The position numbers and the translations under genes were made by a program. Positions 54,728-63,172 of a DNA stretch of 64,000 nt are shown in pieces. The stretch lies in assembly GCA_025936825.1 (NCBI GenBank), contig JAICSO010000003.1, forward strand, positions 62,001-126,000. The letters run 5' to 3'. Below the pieces are notes generated by a model, which was not told the DNA's origin, did no database searches, and saw only the letters and a list, made by a program, of their open reading frames with translations. This DNA comes from Terriglobales bacterium (lineage in GTDB: Bacteria > Acidobacteriota > Terriglobia > Terriglobales > Acidobacteriaceae). Numbering within the stretch: position 1 is the first letter of the stretch; each line of letters starts with the position of its first letter.

Positions 54728-54787
54728 TTACCCACAGACCGGCGCGCGAGTACAACAACAGCAGCACGGCATGCAGAAAGCTCGCAT
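54728..54787 (-). CDS. Cysteine-rich leader peptide (19 aa) of the peroxiredoxin attenuator
   Basis: The minus-strand frame ATG (54787-54785) to TAA (54730-54728) reads MRAFCMPCCCCCTRAPVCG: 7 Cys in 19 residues, with five consecutive Cys codons at 54766-54752. A second in-frame ATG is at 54772. The first ATG is only 6 nt after the -10 TATCCT, so the ORF may be leaderless, as I recall for mycobacterial polycysteine leader ORFs. Its stop codon lies 14 nt before the terminator stem, and its last two codons contain the GUGGGU that can form an antiterminator. Translation stalled at Cys codons should therefore permit read-through into the peroxiredoxin gene. Confidence 0.8.
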   Translation of the reverse strand: MRAFCMPCCCCCTRAPVCG

Positions 54788-54793
54788 GCCGAT

Positions 54794-54822
54794 AGGATAC
54801 GCAGGGCAGAATTCGACGTCAA
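54794..54822 (-). promoter_or_regulatory. Sigma70-type promoter of the peroxiredoxin leader
   Basis: On the minus strand TTGACG (54822-54817) is followed after exactly 17 bp by TATCCT (54799-54794). The expected start of transcription is at about 54787, the first base of the leader ORF's ATG. Confidence 0.65.
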
Positions 54823-54859
54823 ACCCGCTACTAGTTCCCGTCGGACAAAACCAAAACCT

Positions 54860-54998
54860 TTACCACAGAGGACACAGAGGCACACAGAGGAACGCCACAA
54901 AGGAAACGTGGAAGAAGGGAGCGGAGGACGTTGGCCTCTTTGCTCTTGGCCTTCCTCTCTGTTTTTCTCCGTGAGCTCTGTGCCCTCCGTGGTAAAAA
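54860..54998. repeat. CACAGAG-type hairpin repeat
   Basis: ACCACAGAGGACACAGAGGC units on the left are complemented by CTCTGTGCCCTCCGTGGTAA at the right, around an 80-bp spacer. It belongs to the CACGGAG family. Read on the plus strand it makes the phzF frame appear to start at 54931. Confidence 0.75.
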
Positions 54999-55062
54999 TT
55001 TTGATTTCCCTTGCGCCCGTAAATTCCTGCACCTTTGTACCTGTCTCGCCAATCCAATCCGC

Positions 55063-55956
55063 ATGGTAGGCCAGGCACGCAAGTTCGCGTTTACCCAGTT
55101 TGATGTCTTCACTTCCAAGCCACTGGAAGGCAATCCCCTCGCCGTCGTGCACGACGCCACAGGCTTGGACGACTCCGAGATGCAGGCCATTGCCCGCGAG
55201 ATGAACCTCTCGGAGACGACTTTTATCTTTCCCCGAGACAAAGGTTCGGAGAGCGAGCGCGGCGTTCGTGTGCGCATCTTCACGGTGCAGGAGGAACTCC
55301 CTTTTGCCGGACATCCCACGCTCGGCACTGCGTTTTTCCTCCGCGGAAACTCTGGCGCAAGTGAGGTTAAGCTCGACCTCAATGTTGGAACCATTCCGGT
55401 GAAGTTCGAAGAACGCGCTGGCGAATCTGTCTTCGGCGAGATGACCCAATGCGATCCGGAGTTCGGCATGATTCACGATCGCAAAAAAATTGCCGAAGTC
55501 AGCGGCATCCCTGCAGAAGATATTTCCGAGGATGCTCCGATCCAGACCGTTTCGACCGGGACTCCGTTCACCATGGTTCCATTGCGCTCTCTGGAGGCGG
55601 CGCGCCGCTTGCAAATCAACCAACAACGCTCCGCGGAGTATCTCCAAGGCACTGGCGGGAAATTTTTCTTCTGTGTCACGCGGGAGACTGTTGACTCCTC
55701 GGCGCGCGTTCATGCGCGCATGCTTTTCTATAACGGCGAAGATCCCGCGACCGGTTCGGCATCCGGTTGCTGCGCCGCATGGATGGTCCAACATGGAATT
55801 GCGCGGCCTGACGAGCGAGTCATGATCGAGCAGGGCGTCGAGATGAAGCGTCCCAGCCGAATTTTTGTTCGTGCCTCTCGCAGCAATGACAGAGTGGTTA
55901 ATGTACGGGTCGGTGGAAATGTTGTTGAAGTTTTGCGCGGGGAATTTTTTTTCTGA
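55063..55956 (+). CDS. PhzF-family isomerase-like protein
   Basis: This 297-residue protein has the PhzF/YddE two-lobe fold: FTQFDVFTSKPLEGNPLAVV at the N-terminus, the catalytic Glu in AREMNLSETTFIF, LPFAGHPTLGTAFFL, and the C-terminal DPATGSASGCCAAWMVQHG. PhzF itself isomerises DHHA in phenazine synthesis, but no other phz gene is near, and most family members have unknown substrates. ATG at 55063 is chosen because the 44 upstream codons lie in a CACAGAG repeat. Divergent from the peroxiredoxin leader. Confidence 0.9.
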   Translation: MVGQARKFAFTQFDVFTSKPLEGNPLAVVHDATGLDDSEMQAIAREMNLSETTFIFPRDKGSESERGVRVRIFTVQEELPFAGHPTLGTAFFLRGNSGASEVKLDLNVGTIPVKFEERAGESVFGEMTQCDPEFGMIHDRKKIAEVSGIPAEDISEDAPIQTVSTGTPFTMVPLRSLEAARRLQINQQRSAEYLQGTGGKFFFCVTRETVDSSARVHARMLFYNGEDPATGSASGCCAAWMVQHGIARPDERVMIEQGVEMKRPSRIFVRASRSNDRVVNVRVGGNVVEVLRGEFFF

Positions 55957-56158
55957 ATGCATAGCCTCGCGCATCCGCGAAAAATCAGCTCACGCACATA
56001 CGCCGCGCTTTTGCAACAAGCAATTTTCCCGTTTGCATTCGCGTTACTTGCCACACCGCAACTCCGCCGATAGGATTCATCTCGCTCTAGTCAATTATTC
56101 AACCAAAATTTTTCCCATTTTCGCCGCGGTCGTAAGGCCGCATTGGTAGGAATGTCCG
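55957..56158. other. Intergenic region without recognised feature
   Basis: AT-rich spacer between phzF and the response regulator. No repeat, terminator or -35/-10 pair with convincing spacing was found; a TAGGAATG Shine-Dalgarno-like stretch immediately precedes the next gene. Confidence 0.4.
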
Positions 56159-56599
56159 ATGAAACCGAAAAGAACGATTCTCTGCGTCGATGACAATGAA
56201 CAGTCCCTCTCCATTCGCAAAGTGCTGCTCGAGACGCGCGGCTATCGCGTGCTCGCGTTCACCGATGCCAAGCAGGCTTTGGATCGCTTCGCGCTGGGCG
56301 GCGTAGACCTGGTCCTGACCGATCTGGTCATGCCAGGCGTCGATGGCTCCAAGCTGATCCAGGGTGTGAAGAACATGTCTCCCGAAACCCCAGCCATCCT
56401 GGTTTCGGGAACTGTCAAAATTTATGAACACGAAAGCTCCGCGGACCTTTTCCTTGCGAAAGGTATGTATATGCCCGCGGACCTTCTGGAGCGCATACGC
56501 GTGATGCTTGTCCGCAAGCGCGGTCCCAAACGCTCTCATTTCCGTACCCAGGGTCCTCCACAGAATCCCGCATTGAGTTGCAGTGCCGCCTCCGCTTAA
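56159..56599 (+). CDS. Single-domain response regulator
   Basis: At 146 residues this is a CheY-like receiver without an output domain. The acidic pocket is ILCVDDNEQSLSIRKVLLE, the phospho-acceptor Asp is in VDLVLTDLVMPGVDGSKLI, the Ser/Thr switch in ILVSGTVKIYE, and the Lys in FLAKGMYMPADLLERI, where the usual Lys-Pro is Lys-Gly. About 30 basic, unstructured residues follow (RKRGPKRSHFRTQGPP). No histidine kinase is adjacent. It may take part in a phosphorelay or act by protein contact. Confidence 0.9.
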   Translation: MKPKRTILCVDDNEQSLSIRKVLLETRGYRVLAFTDAKQALDRFALGGVDLVLTDLVMPGVDGSKLIQGVKNMSPETPAILVSGTVKIYEHESSADLFLAKGMYMPADLLERIRVMLVRKRGPKRSHFRTQGPPQNPALSCSAASA

Positions 56600-56627
56600 C
56601 AGGCGGGGAAAAACTTCACAGTACGCA

Positions 56628-56661
56628 GGCGCGGTTCAAGGGTGAATCGCGCCCTTTTCTT
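56628..56661 (+). terminator. Intrinsic terminator after the response regulator gene
   Basis: GGCGCGGTTCA (56628-56638) and TGAATCGCGCC (56643-56653) form an 11-bp stem with one G-U pair and a 4-nt loop, followed by CTTTTCTTC. Confidence 0.75.
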
Positions 56662-56725
56662 CGTCTGAACATCGCCAGCAACTCCAGCAGCGCCCGCGAT
56701 TGAGTAAGATAGTCCTTCCGCTGCT

Positions 56726-58153
56726 ATGGACCTGCCGCGCCAAAGCGATTCCGCAACATCTGTTTCCAATGGGCGCGAGCAGTCAACTCGTCCCGAGCAG
56801 GTCTCCCTCGAAGGATTGCACGGCACGATCGATGTCCCCCACCATCAGGCCGGATTTTTTCAGCAGTGGCGCGCCTTCATCGGGCCGGCCATTCTCGTCA
56901 GCGTTGGCTATATGGATCCCGGCAATTGGGGCACCGATCTCGCCGGCGGTGCACAGTTTAAGTACGGCCTTTTGTGGGTCATTGCGCTGGCCAGCCTGAT
57001 GGCGATCTTTATGCAAGTGATCGCCGCTCGTCTTGGGGTGGTTACTGGCAAGGATCTTGCGCAGTGCTGCCGCGACTGGTTGCCTTCGTGGACGCGCTGG
57101 CCGAACTGGTTCTTCTGCGAGTCCGCGATTGCCGCCTGCGATCTGGCCGAAGTCCTCGGCAGCGCGGTCGCCATCAATCTCATGTTTCACATTCCCATGC
57201 TCTGGGCCGTGATCATCACCGGCCTCGATGTACTGCTGTTGCTTGCGCTCCAGCGCTACGGGATGCGAACCATTGAGGCTATCGTCCTGCTGCTCATCCT
57301 AACCATCGGCGTCTGCTACCTGATGGAAATTTTCGTGCTCCCGCAAACCCATCCCGACTTCTTGGAGATGGGAAAAGCGCTGGTTACCCCAGGGTTTCGC
57401 CACGCGGGAATGTTGTACGTCGCTATCGGAATCATCGGCGCGACCGTGATGCCGCACAATCTGTACCTCCATTCGGCCCTGGTGCAGAGCCGCAAGTTGC
57501 AGAAGGATGAAGCATCCATTCGCGCGGCGATCCGCTTTAACACCATCGATTCCACGACCGCGCTCGCGGTGGCGTTTCTGGTGAACGCCGCCATTCTCGT
57601 TCTGGCTGCAATCGTCTTTTATGGCAAGACCAGTGTGACGGTTGCCGGAGGCGAGGTGGTTACATTCAGCGCCAATAGTGACTGGGTGCGCATCGCGTAT
57701 CTGACGTTGGCGCCGCTGGTTGGAACGTCCGTCGCCAGTACTCTGTTTGTGATATCGCTTCTGGCCAGTGGGCAAAGCAGCACGATAACCGGCACACTTG
57801 CGGGGCAAGTCGTCATGGAAGGCTTCATGCGTTGGCGCATTCAACCATGGGTGCGCCGGCTGATCACGCGAGGGATGGCGATCATACCGGCGATCATCGT
57901 CATCGGCGCTCGCGGGGATGCCAGCGTCAATGACCTGCTCACGTTGAGTCAGGTCGTACTGGCCCTACAGCTGCCTTTCGCGATGTTTCCGCTACTTGCC
58001 TTTACGAGTTCGCGTAAACGTATGGGCCTCTGGCGAAGTGGACGTTTTCTTTTGATTGCCGGCTGGACAAGCGCAATTCTGATTACGGGACTTGATTTGT
58101 GGGGATTACCTGAGTCATTGAAGACCGCGTGGCACGTCATTATCGGCAGTTAG
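56726..58153 (+). CDS. mntH: Nramp-family Mn2+/divalent metal transporter
   Basis: This 475-residue proton-coupled metal transporter has 11-12 transmembrane helices. The TM1 metal-binding motif is GYMDPGNWGTD and TM6 has GATVMPHNLYLHSAL with the Met/His residues. The consensus transport loop is ASGQSSTITGTLAGQVVMEGF. The N-terminal 45 residues before the first helix are polar and longer than in E. coli MntH. A universal stress protein gene follows after 14 bp. Manganese supply would support peroxide defence and Mn-dependent enzymes such as GpmI and PP2C. No yybP-ykoY or Mntr site was recognised. Confidence 0.95.
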   Translation: MDLPRQSDSATSVSNGREQSTRPEQVSLEGLHGTIDVPHHQAGFFQQWRAFIGPAILVSVGYMDPGNWGTDLAGGAQFKYGLLWVIALASLMAIFMQVIAARLGVVTGKDLAQCCRDWLPSWTRWPNWFFCESAIAACDLAEVLGSAVAINLMFHIPMLWAVIITGLDVLLLLALQRYGMRTIEAIVLLLILTIGVCYLMEIFVLPQTHPDFLEMGKALVTPGFRHAGMLYVAIGIIGATVMPHNLYLHSALVQSRKLQKDEASIRAAIRFNTIDSTTALAVAFLVNAAILVLAAIVFYGKTSVTVAGGEVVTFSANSDWVRIAYLTLAPLVGTSVASTLFVISLLASGQSSTITGTLAGQVVMEGFMRWRIQPWVRRLITRGMAIIPAIIVIGARGDASVNDLLTLSQVVLALQLPFAMFPLLAFTSSRKRMGLWRSGRFLLIAGWTSAILITGLDLWGLPESLKTAWHVIIGS

Positions 58154-58167
58154 ATCAGGGGTGGCCG

Positions 58168-58584
58168 ATGTACAAAACGATTCTCGTCACGCTCGATGGC
58201 ACGCCAAGCGACCGTGCCATCATCGAGCACGTTCAGCAACTTGCGAAACTTGCGCAGAGCCGCGTTGTACTTCTCCACGTTGCAGACGGCTGGGCTGCGC
58301 GAACCTACGGCCGCGACGCAATCAGCCCTGAGATCTCAGAAGATACCGCTTACCTGCAAAAAGTTCTTGGCGAATTTCAGCAGGCCGGTGTTATCGCCAC
58401 TTCCGAACTTGCGTTCGGCGACCCCAGCCGTGAAATTGTCCGCTGGGTCAAAGAGAAGGGCTGCGATCTGATCGCCATGAGCACCCACGGCCACAAGTTC
58501 CTCGCAGACATCTTTCTAGGAACGACAGCGAACCGGGTACAGCATGCGGTGAGCGTGCCGGTATTGTTGCTGAGAGCGAAGTAG
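58168..58584 (+). CDS. Universal stress protein (UspA family)
   Basis: This 138-residue alpha/beta protein has the Usp start YKTILVTLDGTPSDRAIIEH, the VVLLHVADGWA strand and the ATP-binding pattern G-x9-G-T in MSTHGHKFLADIFLGTTANR, ending VSVPVLLLRAK. It follows mntH by 14 bp with CAGGGGTGG as the Shine-Dalgarno, so the two are co-transcribed. Usp proteins coupled to transporters often regulate them by ATP binding; that role here is inference. Confidence 0.93.
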   Translation: MYKTILVTLDGTPSDRAIIEHVQQLAKLAQSRVVLLHVADGWAARTYGRDAISPEISEDTAYLQKVLGEFQQAGVIATSELAFGDPSREIVRWVKEKGCDLIAMSTHGHKFLADIFLGTTANRVQHAVSVPVLLLRAK

Positions 58585-58691
58585 CATTCAGCACTCAGCA
58601 CTCAGCCCGTCGATTTGTCCGCTCGTTCTGCACTGAATGCGGAATTCTAAAACGGCAGGGCTGAATGCTCACTGCTGAGTGCTGAATGCTG
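58585..58691. repeat. CAGCACTCAGC period-7 hairpin repeat
   Basis: CATTCAGCACTCAGCACTCA units are mirrored by CTGAATGCTCACTGCTGAGT about 70 bp on. Same design as 10826 and 63099. Confidence 0.8.
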
Positions 58692-58755
58692 CCTTTCCAG
58701 CTAAACTAATATGTAACCCAAAAATCCAGCTCACCCGACGGAGACCAGCGCTTCC

Positions 58756-61449
58756 ATGGACAGCTTCCACTCGCGTTCGAAACTGAAGGTTGGCAGCAAA
58801 GAATACGAAATCTACCGCCTTGACGCTCTCGATAAGGCTGGGGTCTCGACCAAGCACCTGCCATTTTCGCTTCGTATCCTTCTCGAAAATCTCCTTCGCA
58901 CGGAAGACGGCCGAAACGTTCGCCCCGAGGACATTCGTGCGCTTGCCGCATGGAACAGCAACACTAAGTCGGAGAAGGAGATCGCCTTCACCCCTAGCCG
59001 TGTGCTGATGCAGGACTTTACCGGAGTTCCCGCTGTTGTGGACCTCGCCGCCATGCGTGACGCCATGACCGCGCTCGGCGGCAATCCGTCGCTGATCAAC
59101 CCGCTCCAACCGGCGGAACTCGTCATAGACCACTCCGTTCAGGTGGATGAATTCGGCACGCCGCAAGCTTTTGCGCTCAACGCCGAGTTGGAATTCATGC
59201 GGAACAAAGAGCGCTATGCCTTCCTACGCTGGGGACAGGATTCTTTCCGCAACATGGCAATTGTTCCCCCGGACACTGGCATCGTGCACCAGGTCAACCT
59301 CGAATATCTGGCGCGGGTTGTGTTTGTGAAGGAATCACCGGGGAAGCGCGTCGCGTATCCCGATACTCTCGTCGGTACCGATTCGCACACCACAATGATT
59401 AACGGCCTTGGGGTTCTTGGGTGGGGCGTCGGTGGAATCGAAGCCGAAGCGGCAATGCTGGGACAGCCCGTCAGCATGCTGATTCCGCAAGTTGTAGGTG
59501 TGAAACTCACCGGTCGTCTGCGCGAAGGTGCGACAGCAACGGACCTGGTTCTAACCATCACGGAAATGCTGCGGAAGCATGGCGTGGTTGGGAAGTTTGT
59601 CGAGTACTTCGGGCCAGGCCTCCGCGATCTGCCCCTTGCTGATCGCGCCACCATCGGCAATATGTCGCCCGAATACGGCGCGACTTGCGGGATCTTCCCA
59701 GTCGATAAGGAGACATTGAGCTACCTGCGCCTCACCGGCCGCTCGGAAGAGCAGATCACTTTGGTTGAAGCCTATTGCCGCGAGCAAGGGTTGTTCCATG
59801 ACGAAGACACCCCCGAGGCTCAGTACTCAGAACTTCTGGCACTTGATCTTGCGACCGTGGAGCCGAGTGTTGCTGGCCCCAAGCGTCCGCAAGACCGTGT
59901 AGTGCTCTCGGAGGCCAAGGAATCATTCGAGAAAGCGCTACCGAATTTGATCAAGGCTACAAAGGCGGGGGCTCCGGCGGTTCCATCCAATGGCAATGGC
60001 CACCTGCATCACGGAAGTGTGGTGATTGCGGCGATCACCAGTTGCACTAACACTTCGAATCCTTCCGTTATGCTTGCCGCGGGGATCTTAGCTAAGAAAG
60101 CCGTCGAGCGCGGACTCGAAGTGCCCCAATGGGTGAAGACCTCACTTGCTCCCGGTTCCAAAGTCGTTCGTGACTATCTTGAAGCGGCAGGTCTCACCGG
60201 TTATCTGGAGAAGCTCAAGTTCCACATCGTTGGTTACGGCTGCACGACATGCATCGGGAATTCCGGGCCGCTGCCGGTCGAAGTCGCCGAGGAGATCGAC
60301 GAGAAAAATCTTGTAGTGGCCTCAGTTCTCTCGGGCAATCGCAATTTTGAGGGCCGTATCAATCCTGATGTTCGCGCGAACTACTTGATGTCGCCGCCGC
60401 TCGTGGTGGCCTTCGCACTGGCCGGACGCATTGACACCGACCTGCGAATGGATCCCATTGGCAATGGCAAGGACGGTAAGCCGGTTTATCTTGCGGACAT
60501 TTGGCCCAGCCAGAGAGAGGTGGACGAAGCCGTTCAGCAGATTTCTTCCGACATGTTCCGCAAGAGCTATGCAGACGTTTTCGCCGGTGACGAGCACTGG
60601 CGCTCGCTGCCCGTCCCTAAAGGCGATACATACAAGTGGGATCGAAACTCAACCTACATCCGCCGCGCGCCCTACTTCGATGACATGGCGGTGAAGCCTG
60701 GCAGTGTTGCCGATATTACGGATGCCCGCGTGCTTGCCGTGCTCGGCGACAGCGTCACCACCGACCACATTTCTCCCGCAGGGTCCATCAAGAAGGACAG
60801 CCCTGCAGGGAAGTACCTGCTCGAGCATGGCGTTCTTCCCGCCGACTTCAATTCGTATGGCTCGCGCCGAGGAAATCATGAGGTGATGGTGCGCGGAACT
60901 TTCGCCAACGTCCGCCTGCGCAACAAAATGGTTCCCGGCGTAGAAGGGGGCTTTACTGAGCACCTGCCGGATGGCGCTCAGATGACGATCTTCGAAGCGT
61001 CGGAAAAGTACATCGCGGAAGGCGTGCCGCTGGTGATCCTGGCTGGAAAGGAATACGGTTCGGGATCATCGCGCGACTGGGCCGCCAAAGGCCCGCGCCT
61101 GCTCGGAGTACATGCCGTCATTGCCGAAAGCTACGAACGGATTCACCGCTCGAATCTGGTTGGCATGGGCATTCTGCCTTTGCAGTTCATCGCAGGAGAA
61201 TCCGCTGAGACTCTCGGCCTGACGGGAGACGAAGTCTTCGAGATCACAGGAATCGCGGCTTTGATCGAGAAGTTCTCCTCCGGCGCTCGCGTGAAAGTCC
61301 GCGCCAAGAGCAGTTCGGGCACGAAGGAGTTCGGGGCCATCCTCCGCATTGACACGCCTCAGGAAGCTCTGTATTACGCCAACGGCGGGATTCTGCAGTA
61401 TGTGCTACGGCAGTTGCTGGCCGGCAGCAGGGAGACGGTGGGCGCCTAG
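58756..61449 (+). CDS. acnA: Aconitate hydratase A
   Basis: This 897-residue [4Fe-4S] enzyme converts citrate to isocitrate. The cluster cysteines are in [18 protein letters not shown] and [16 protein letters not shown]. Active-site segments include [20 protein letters not shown] and the C-terminal swivel domain's [18 protein letters not shown]. The length and domain order (1-2-3-linker-4) are those of AcnA/IRP1-type rather than AcnB. It pairs functionally with the isocitrate dehydrogenase-type gene at 9235 but is not linked to it. Confidence 0.97.
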   Translation: MDSFHSRSKLKVGSKEYEIYRLDALDKAGVSTKHLPFSLRILLENLLRTEDGRNVRPEDIRALAAWNSNTKSEKEIAFTPSRVLMQDFTGVPAVVDLAAMRDAMTALGGNPSLINPLQPAELVIDHSVQVDEFGTPQAFALNAELEFMRNKERYAFLRWGQDSFRNMAIVPPDTGIVHQVNLEYLARVVFVKESPGKRVAYPDTLVGTDSHTTMINGLGVLGWGVGGIEAEAAMLGQPVSMLIPQVVGVKLTGRLREGATATDLVLTITEMLRKHGVVGKFVEYFGPGLRDLPLADRATIGNMSPEYGATCGIFPVDKETLSYLRLTGRSEEQITLVEAYCREQGLFHDEDTPEAQYSELLALDLATVEPSVAGPKRPQDRVVLSEAKESFEKALPNLIKATKAGAPAVPSNGNGHLHHGSVVIAAITSCTNTSNPSVMLAAGILAKKAVERGLEVPQWVKTSLAPGSKVVRDYLEAAGLTGYLEKLKFHIVGYGCTTCIGNSGPLPVEVAEEIDEKNLVVASVLSGNRNFEGRINPDVRANYLMSPPLVVAFALAGRIDTDLRMDPIGNGKDGKPVYLADIWPSQREVDEAVQQISSDMFRKSYADVFAGDEHWRSLPVPKGDTYKWDRNSTYIRRAPYFDDMAVKPGSVADITDARVLAVLGDSVTTDHISPAGSIKKDSPAGKYLLEHGVLPADFNSYGSRRGNHEVMVRGTFANVRLRNKMVPGVEGGFTEHLPDGAQMTIFEASEKYIAEGVPLVILAGKEYGSGSSRDWAAKGPRLLGVHAVIAESYERIHRSNLVGMGILPLQFIAGESAETLGLTGDEVFEITGIAALIEKFSSGARVKVRAKSSSGTKEFGAILRIDTPQEALYYANGGILQYVLRQLLAGSRETVGA

Positions 61450-61476
61450 AAAGCTTTCTTCTGAGGGGAGGAAGAG

Positions 61477-62535
61477 TTGCTCCGATTAGCGTTGCTCGGC
61501 GCGCTCCTACTGGTGCTGGCTGGGTGTTCGCCGCGTAAAAACATTGACGGGCTAAACCGTCAGCTTCTGAGAGCCGCACGCACCGGCGATACCGCCCTCG
61601 CGCAGAAGCTCCTGAGAGAAGGAGCAAACATTGAAAGTACGGACCTGGGAGGCTCGACGCCTTTGGCTATTGCTGTGGACTACGGCCATATGGAAACAGC
61701 CAAAATGCTGCTGCAGAAGGGAAGCAGTTTGGCGAATGCGGGTCTCGCGGGGGATGATGCGTTCATTGAATCCGCAAGAAACGGTAGCGTCCATCGAGTT
61801 CAGTTCTTGTTGGTAAGGAACCCAAGCACAAAAGAGAAGAACGATGCTTTGTTCGCCTCCGCTGAAACAGCCCCAGCTAGAGTGGCCGTTGTCGACGACG
61901 CAAAAGTGTCTGCCGGTGTTCCTCAAGATAACGGTGTCCTTCTTGAAGAGGGAAAAATAGCAAACTTACTTCTTGCAAACGGAGCCGAGCTGGAAGCTCG
62001 CGACGTAGAAGGTGCGACTCCACTGATTCGCGCGGCGGAGTTCGGCAACAGCGATGTCGTAAAGGTGTTACTGGATCATGGCGCCGATATCGAAGCGCGC
62101 GATAACAACGGACAGACCCCACTCATAGCTGCGGCTTGTGAATGCGCAAGCATCGACATGCCGGAAACGATCGATGTCTTGAAGCTTCTCGTGGCGAAGA
62201 AGGCGGACGTGAACGCCAACGATAAGGACGGAGAGACCGCTTTGATGGCGGCAGCCGCGGCCGGTGAAACCAGCAATGTGCTCTTCCTCCTCGATTCCGG
62301 GGCACAAATGAATGCCAGGGACCACGATGGTGACACTGCTCTCATGCTGGCTGCCGGTGCGGGTCCTTACAATGCGGTCAGGGCGCTCGAAACCACTGAT
62401 GCTGCTAAATTGCTAGTTGCTCGCGGAGCAGATCCAGGTATTCGGAATAAGCACGGCCAAACGGCGTTGAATCTCGCCGTCAAATCTGGTCGCAATGACA
62501 TTGCCGCAATCCTGAGGGGCGTTATAAAGCACTGA
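61477..62535 (+). CDS. Ankyrin-repeat lipoprotein
   Basis: TTG start at 61477 behind a strong GAGGGGAGGAAGAG Shine-Dalgarno. A lipoprotein signal (LLGALLLVLAGC) gives a lipidated Cys at about residue 16. The rest is at least seven ankyrin repeats, such as LGGSTPLAIAVDYGHMETAKMLL, EGATPLIRAAEFGNSDVVKVLL and DGETALMAAAAAGETSNVLFLL (each quoted in part). A poorly conserved segment at about residues 105-155 breaks the array. Surface or periplasmic protein binding is likely; the partner is unknown. It follows acnA by 27 bp and may be co-transcribed with it. Confidence 0.88.
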   Translation: MLRLALLGALLLVLAGCSPRKNIDGLNRQLLRAARTGDTALAQKLLREGANIESTDLGGSTPLAIAVDYGHMETAKMLLQKGSSLANAGLAGDDAFIESARNGSVHRVQFLLVRNPSTKEKNDALFASAETAPARVAVVDDAKVSAGVPQDNGVLLEEGKIANLLLANGAELEARDVEGATPLIRAAEFGNSDVVKVLLDHGADIEARDNNGQTPLIAAACECASIDMPETIDVLKLLVAKKADVNANDKDGETALMAAAAAGETSNVLFLLDSGAQMNARDHDGDTALMLAAGAGPYNAVRALETTDAAKLLVARGADPGIRNKHGQTALNLAVKSGRNDIAAILRGVIKH

Positions 62536-62541
62536 TATAAT
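62536..62541 (+). promoter_or_regulatory. -10 element of hslV
   Basis: TATAAT at the end of the ankyrin gene is 14 nt before the hslV ATG, giving a leader of about 7 nt. There is no Shine-Dalgarno. Confidence 0.5.
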
Positions 62542-62555
62542 CACTACTTGCCCTC

Positions 62556-63098
62556 ATGCCGCAGAAGCGCCTGATTCGTTCCACTACAGTCTTGTGTGTT
62601 CGTCGCGATGGCCATGTGGTCATGGCTGGCGACGGCCAGGTCACGCTCGGTTCCAGCGTGATGAAGCACAATGCCAAGAAGATCCGGCGCCTGTATCAGG
62701 AGAAGATTCTTGCGGGGTTCGCGGGTTCGACCGCCGATGCCTTTTCACTTTTCAGCCGCTTCGAATCCAAGCTGGAGCAGTATCACGGCAACATCGGCCG
62801 TGCCGCCGTGGAACTGGCAAAAGACTGGCGTACGGACAAGTTTCTGCGCCATCTGGAAGCTTTGCTGTTGGTTTCCGACAAGGAACAAACCTTCCTGCTC
62901 AGCGGCCAAGGCGATGTGATCGAGCCGGATGGCGGCATCGCTGCGATCGGCAGTGGCGGCCCGTTTGCCGAAGCTGCCGCCAAGGCTCTTGCCGAGCACA
63001 CGCAACTTTCGGCACGTCAGATCGCCGAAGAATCTATGAAGATTGCCGGCAAAATGTGCATCTATACCAATGATAAGGTGACGATCGAAGAATTGTAG
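62556..63098 (+). CDS. hslV: ATP-dependent protease peptidase subunit HslV
   Basis: This 180-residue Ntn-hydrolase forms the double-hexamer core of the HslVU protease. The catalytic Thr becomes the N-terminus after removal of nine residues ([19 protein letters not shown]). [37 protein letters not shown] and [14 protein letters not shown]-type C-terminal sequence ([13 protein letters not shown]) match the family. hslU follows on the same strand after a hairpin repeat. Confidence 0.97.
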   Translation: MPQKRLIRSTTVLCVRRDGHVVMAGDGQVTLGSSVMKHNAKKIRRLYQEKILAGFAGSTADAFSLFSRFESKLEQYHGNIGRAAVELAKDWRTDKFLRHLEALLLVSDKEQTFLLSGQGDVIEPDGGIAAIGSGGPFAEAAAKALAEHTQLSARQIAEESMKIAGKMCIYTNDKVTIEEL

Positions 63099-63170
63099 CC
63101 GTCAGCCATCAGCCATCAGCCGTCAGGAAGGCGGTTCTGGCTGAGGGCTGATGGCTGAAGGCTGACAGCT
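63099..63170. repeat. CAGCCATCAGCC period-7 hairpin between hslV and hslU
   Basis: GTCAGCCATCAGCCATCAGC units are mirrored by GGCTGATGGCTGAAGGCTGA around the spacer GGAAGGCGGTTCTG. It fills the space inside an otherwise tight operon and could lower or stabilise hslU expression. Confidence 0.85.
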
Positions 63171-63172
63171 AC

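Noticed and set aside
54607-55974. 455-codon open frame on the minus strand opposite phzF
   Set aside because: It is antisense to the well-supported PhzF gene, lacks any recognisable motif, and overlaps the peroxiredoxin leader elements.
58585-58691. CRISPR-like array of CAGCACT units
   Set aside because: Units are 7 bp, contiguous, with complementary second arm and no spacers; no cas genes are present.
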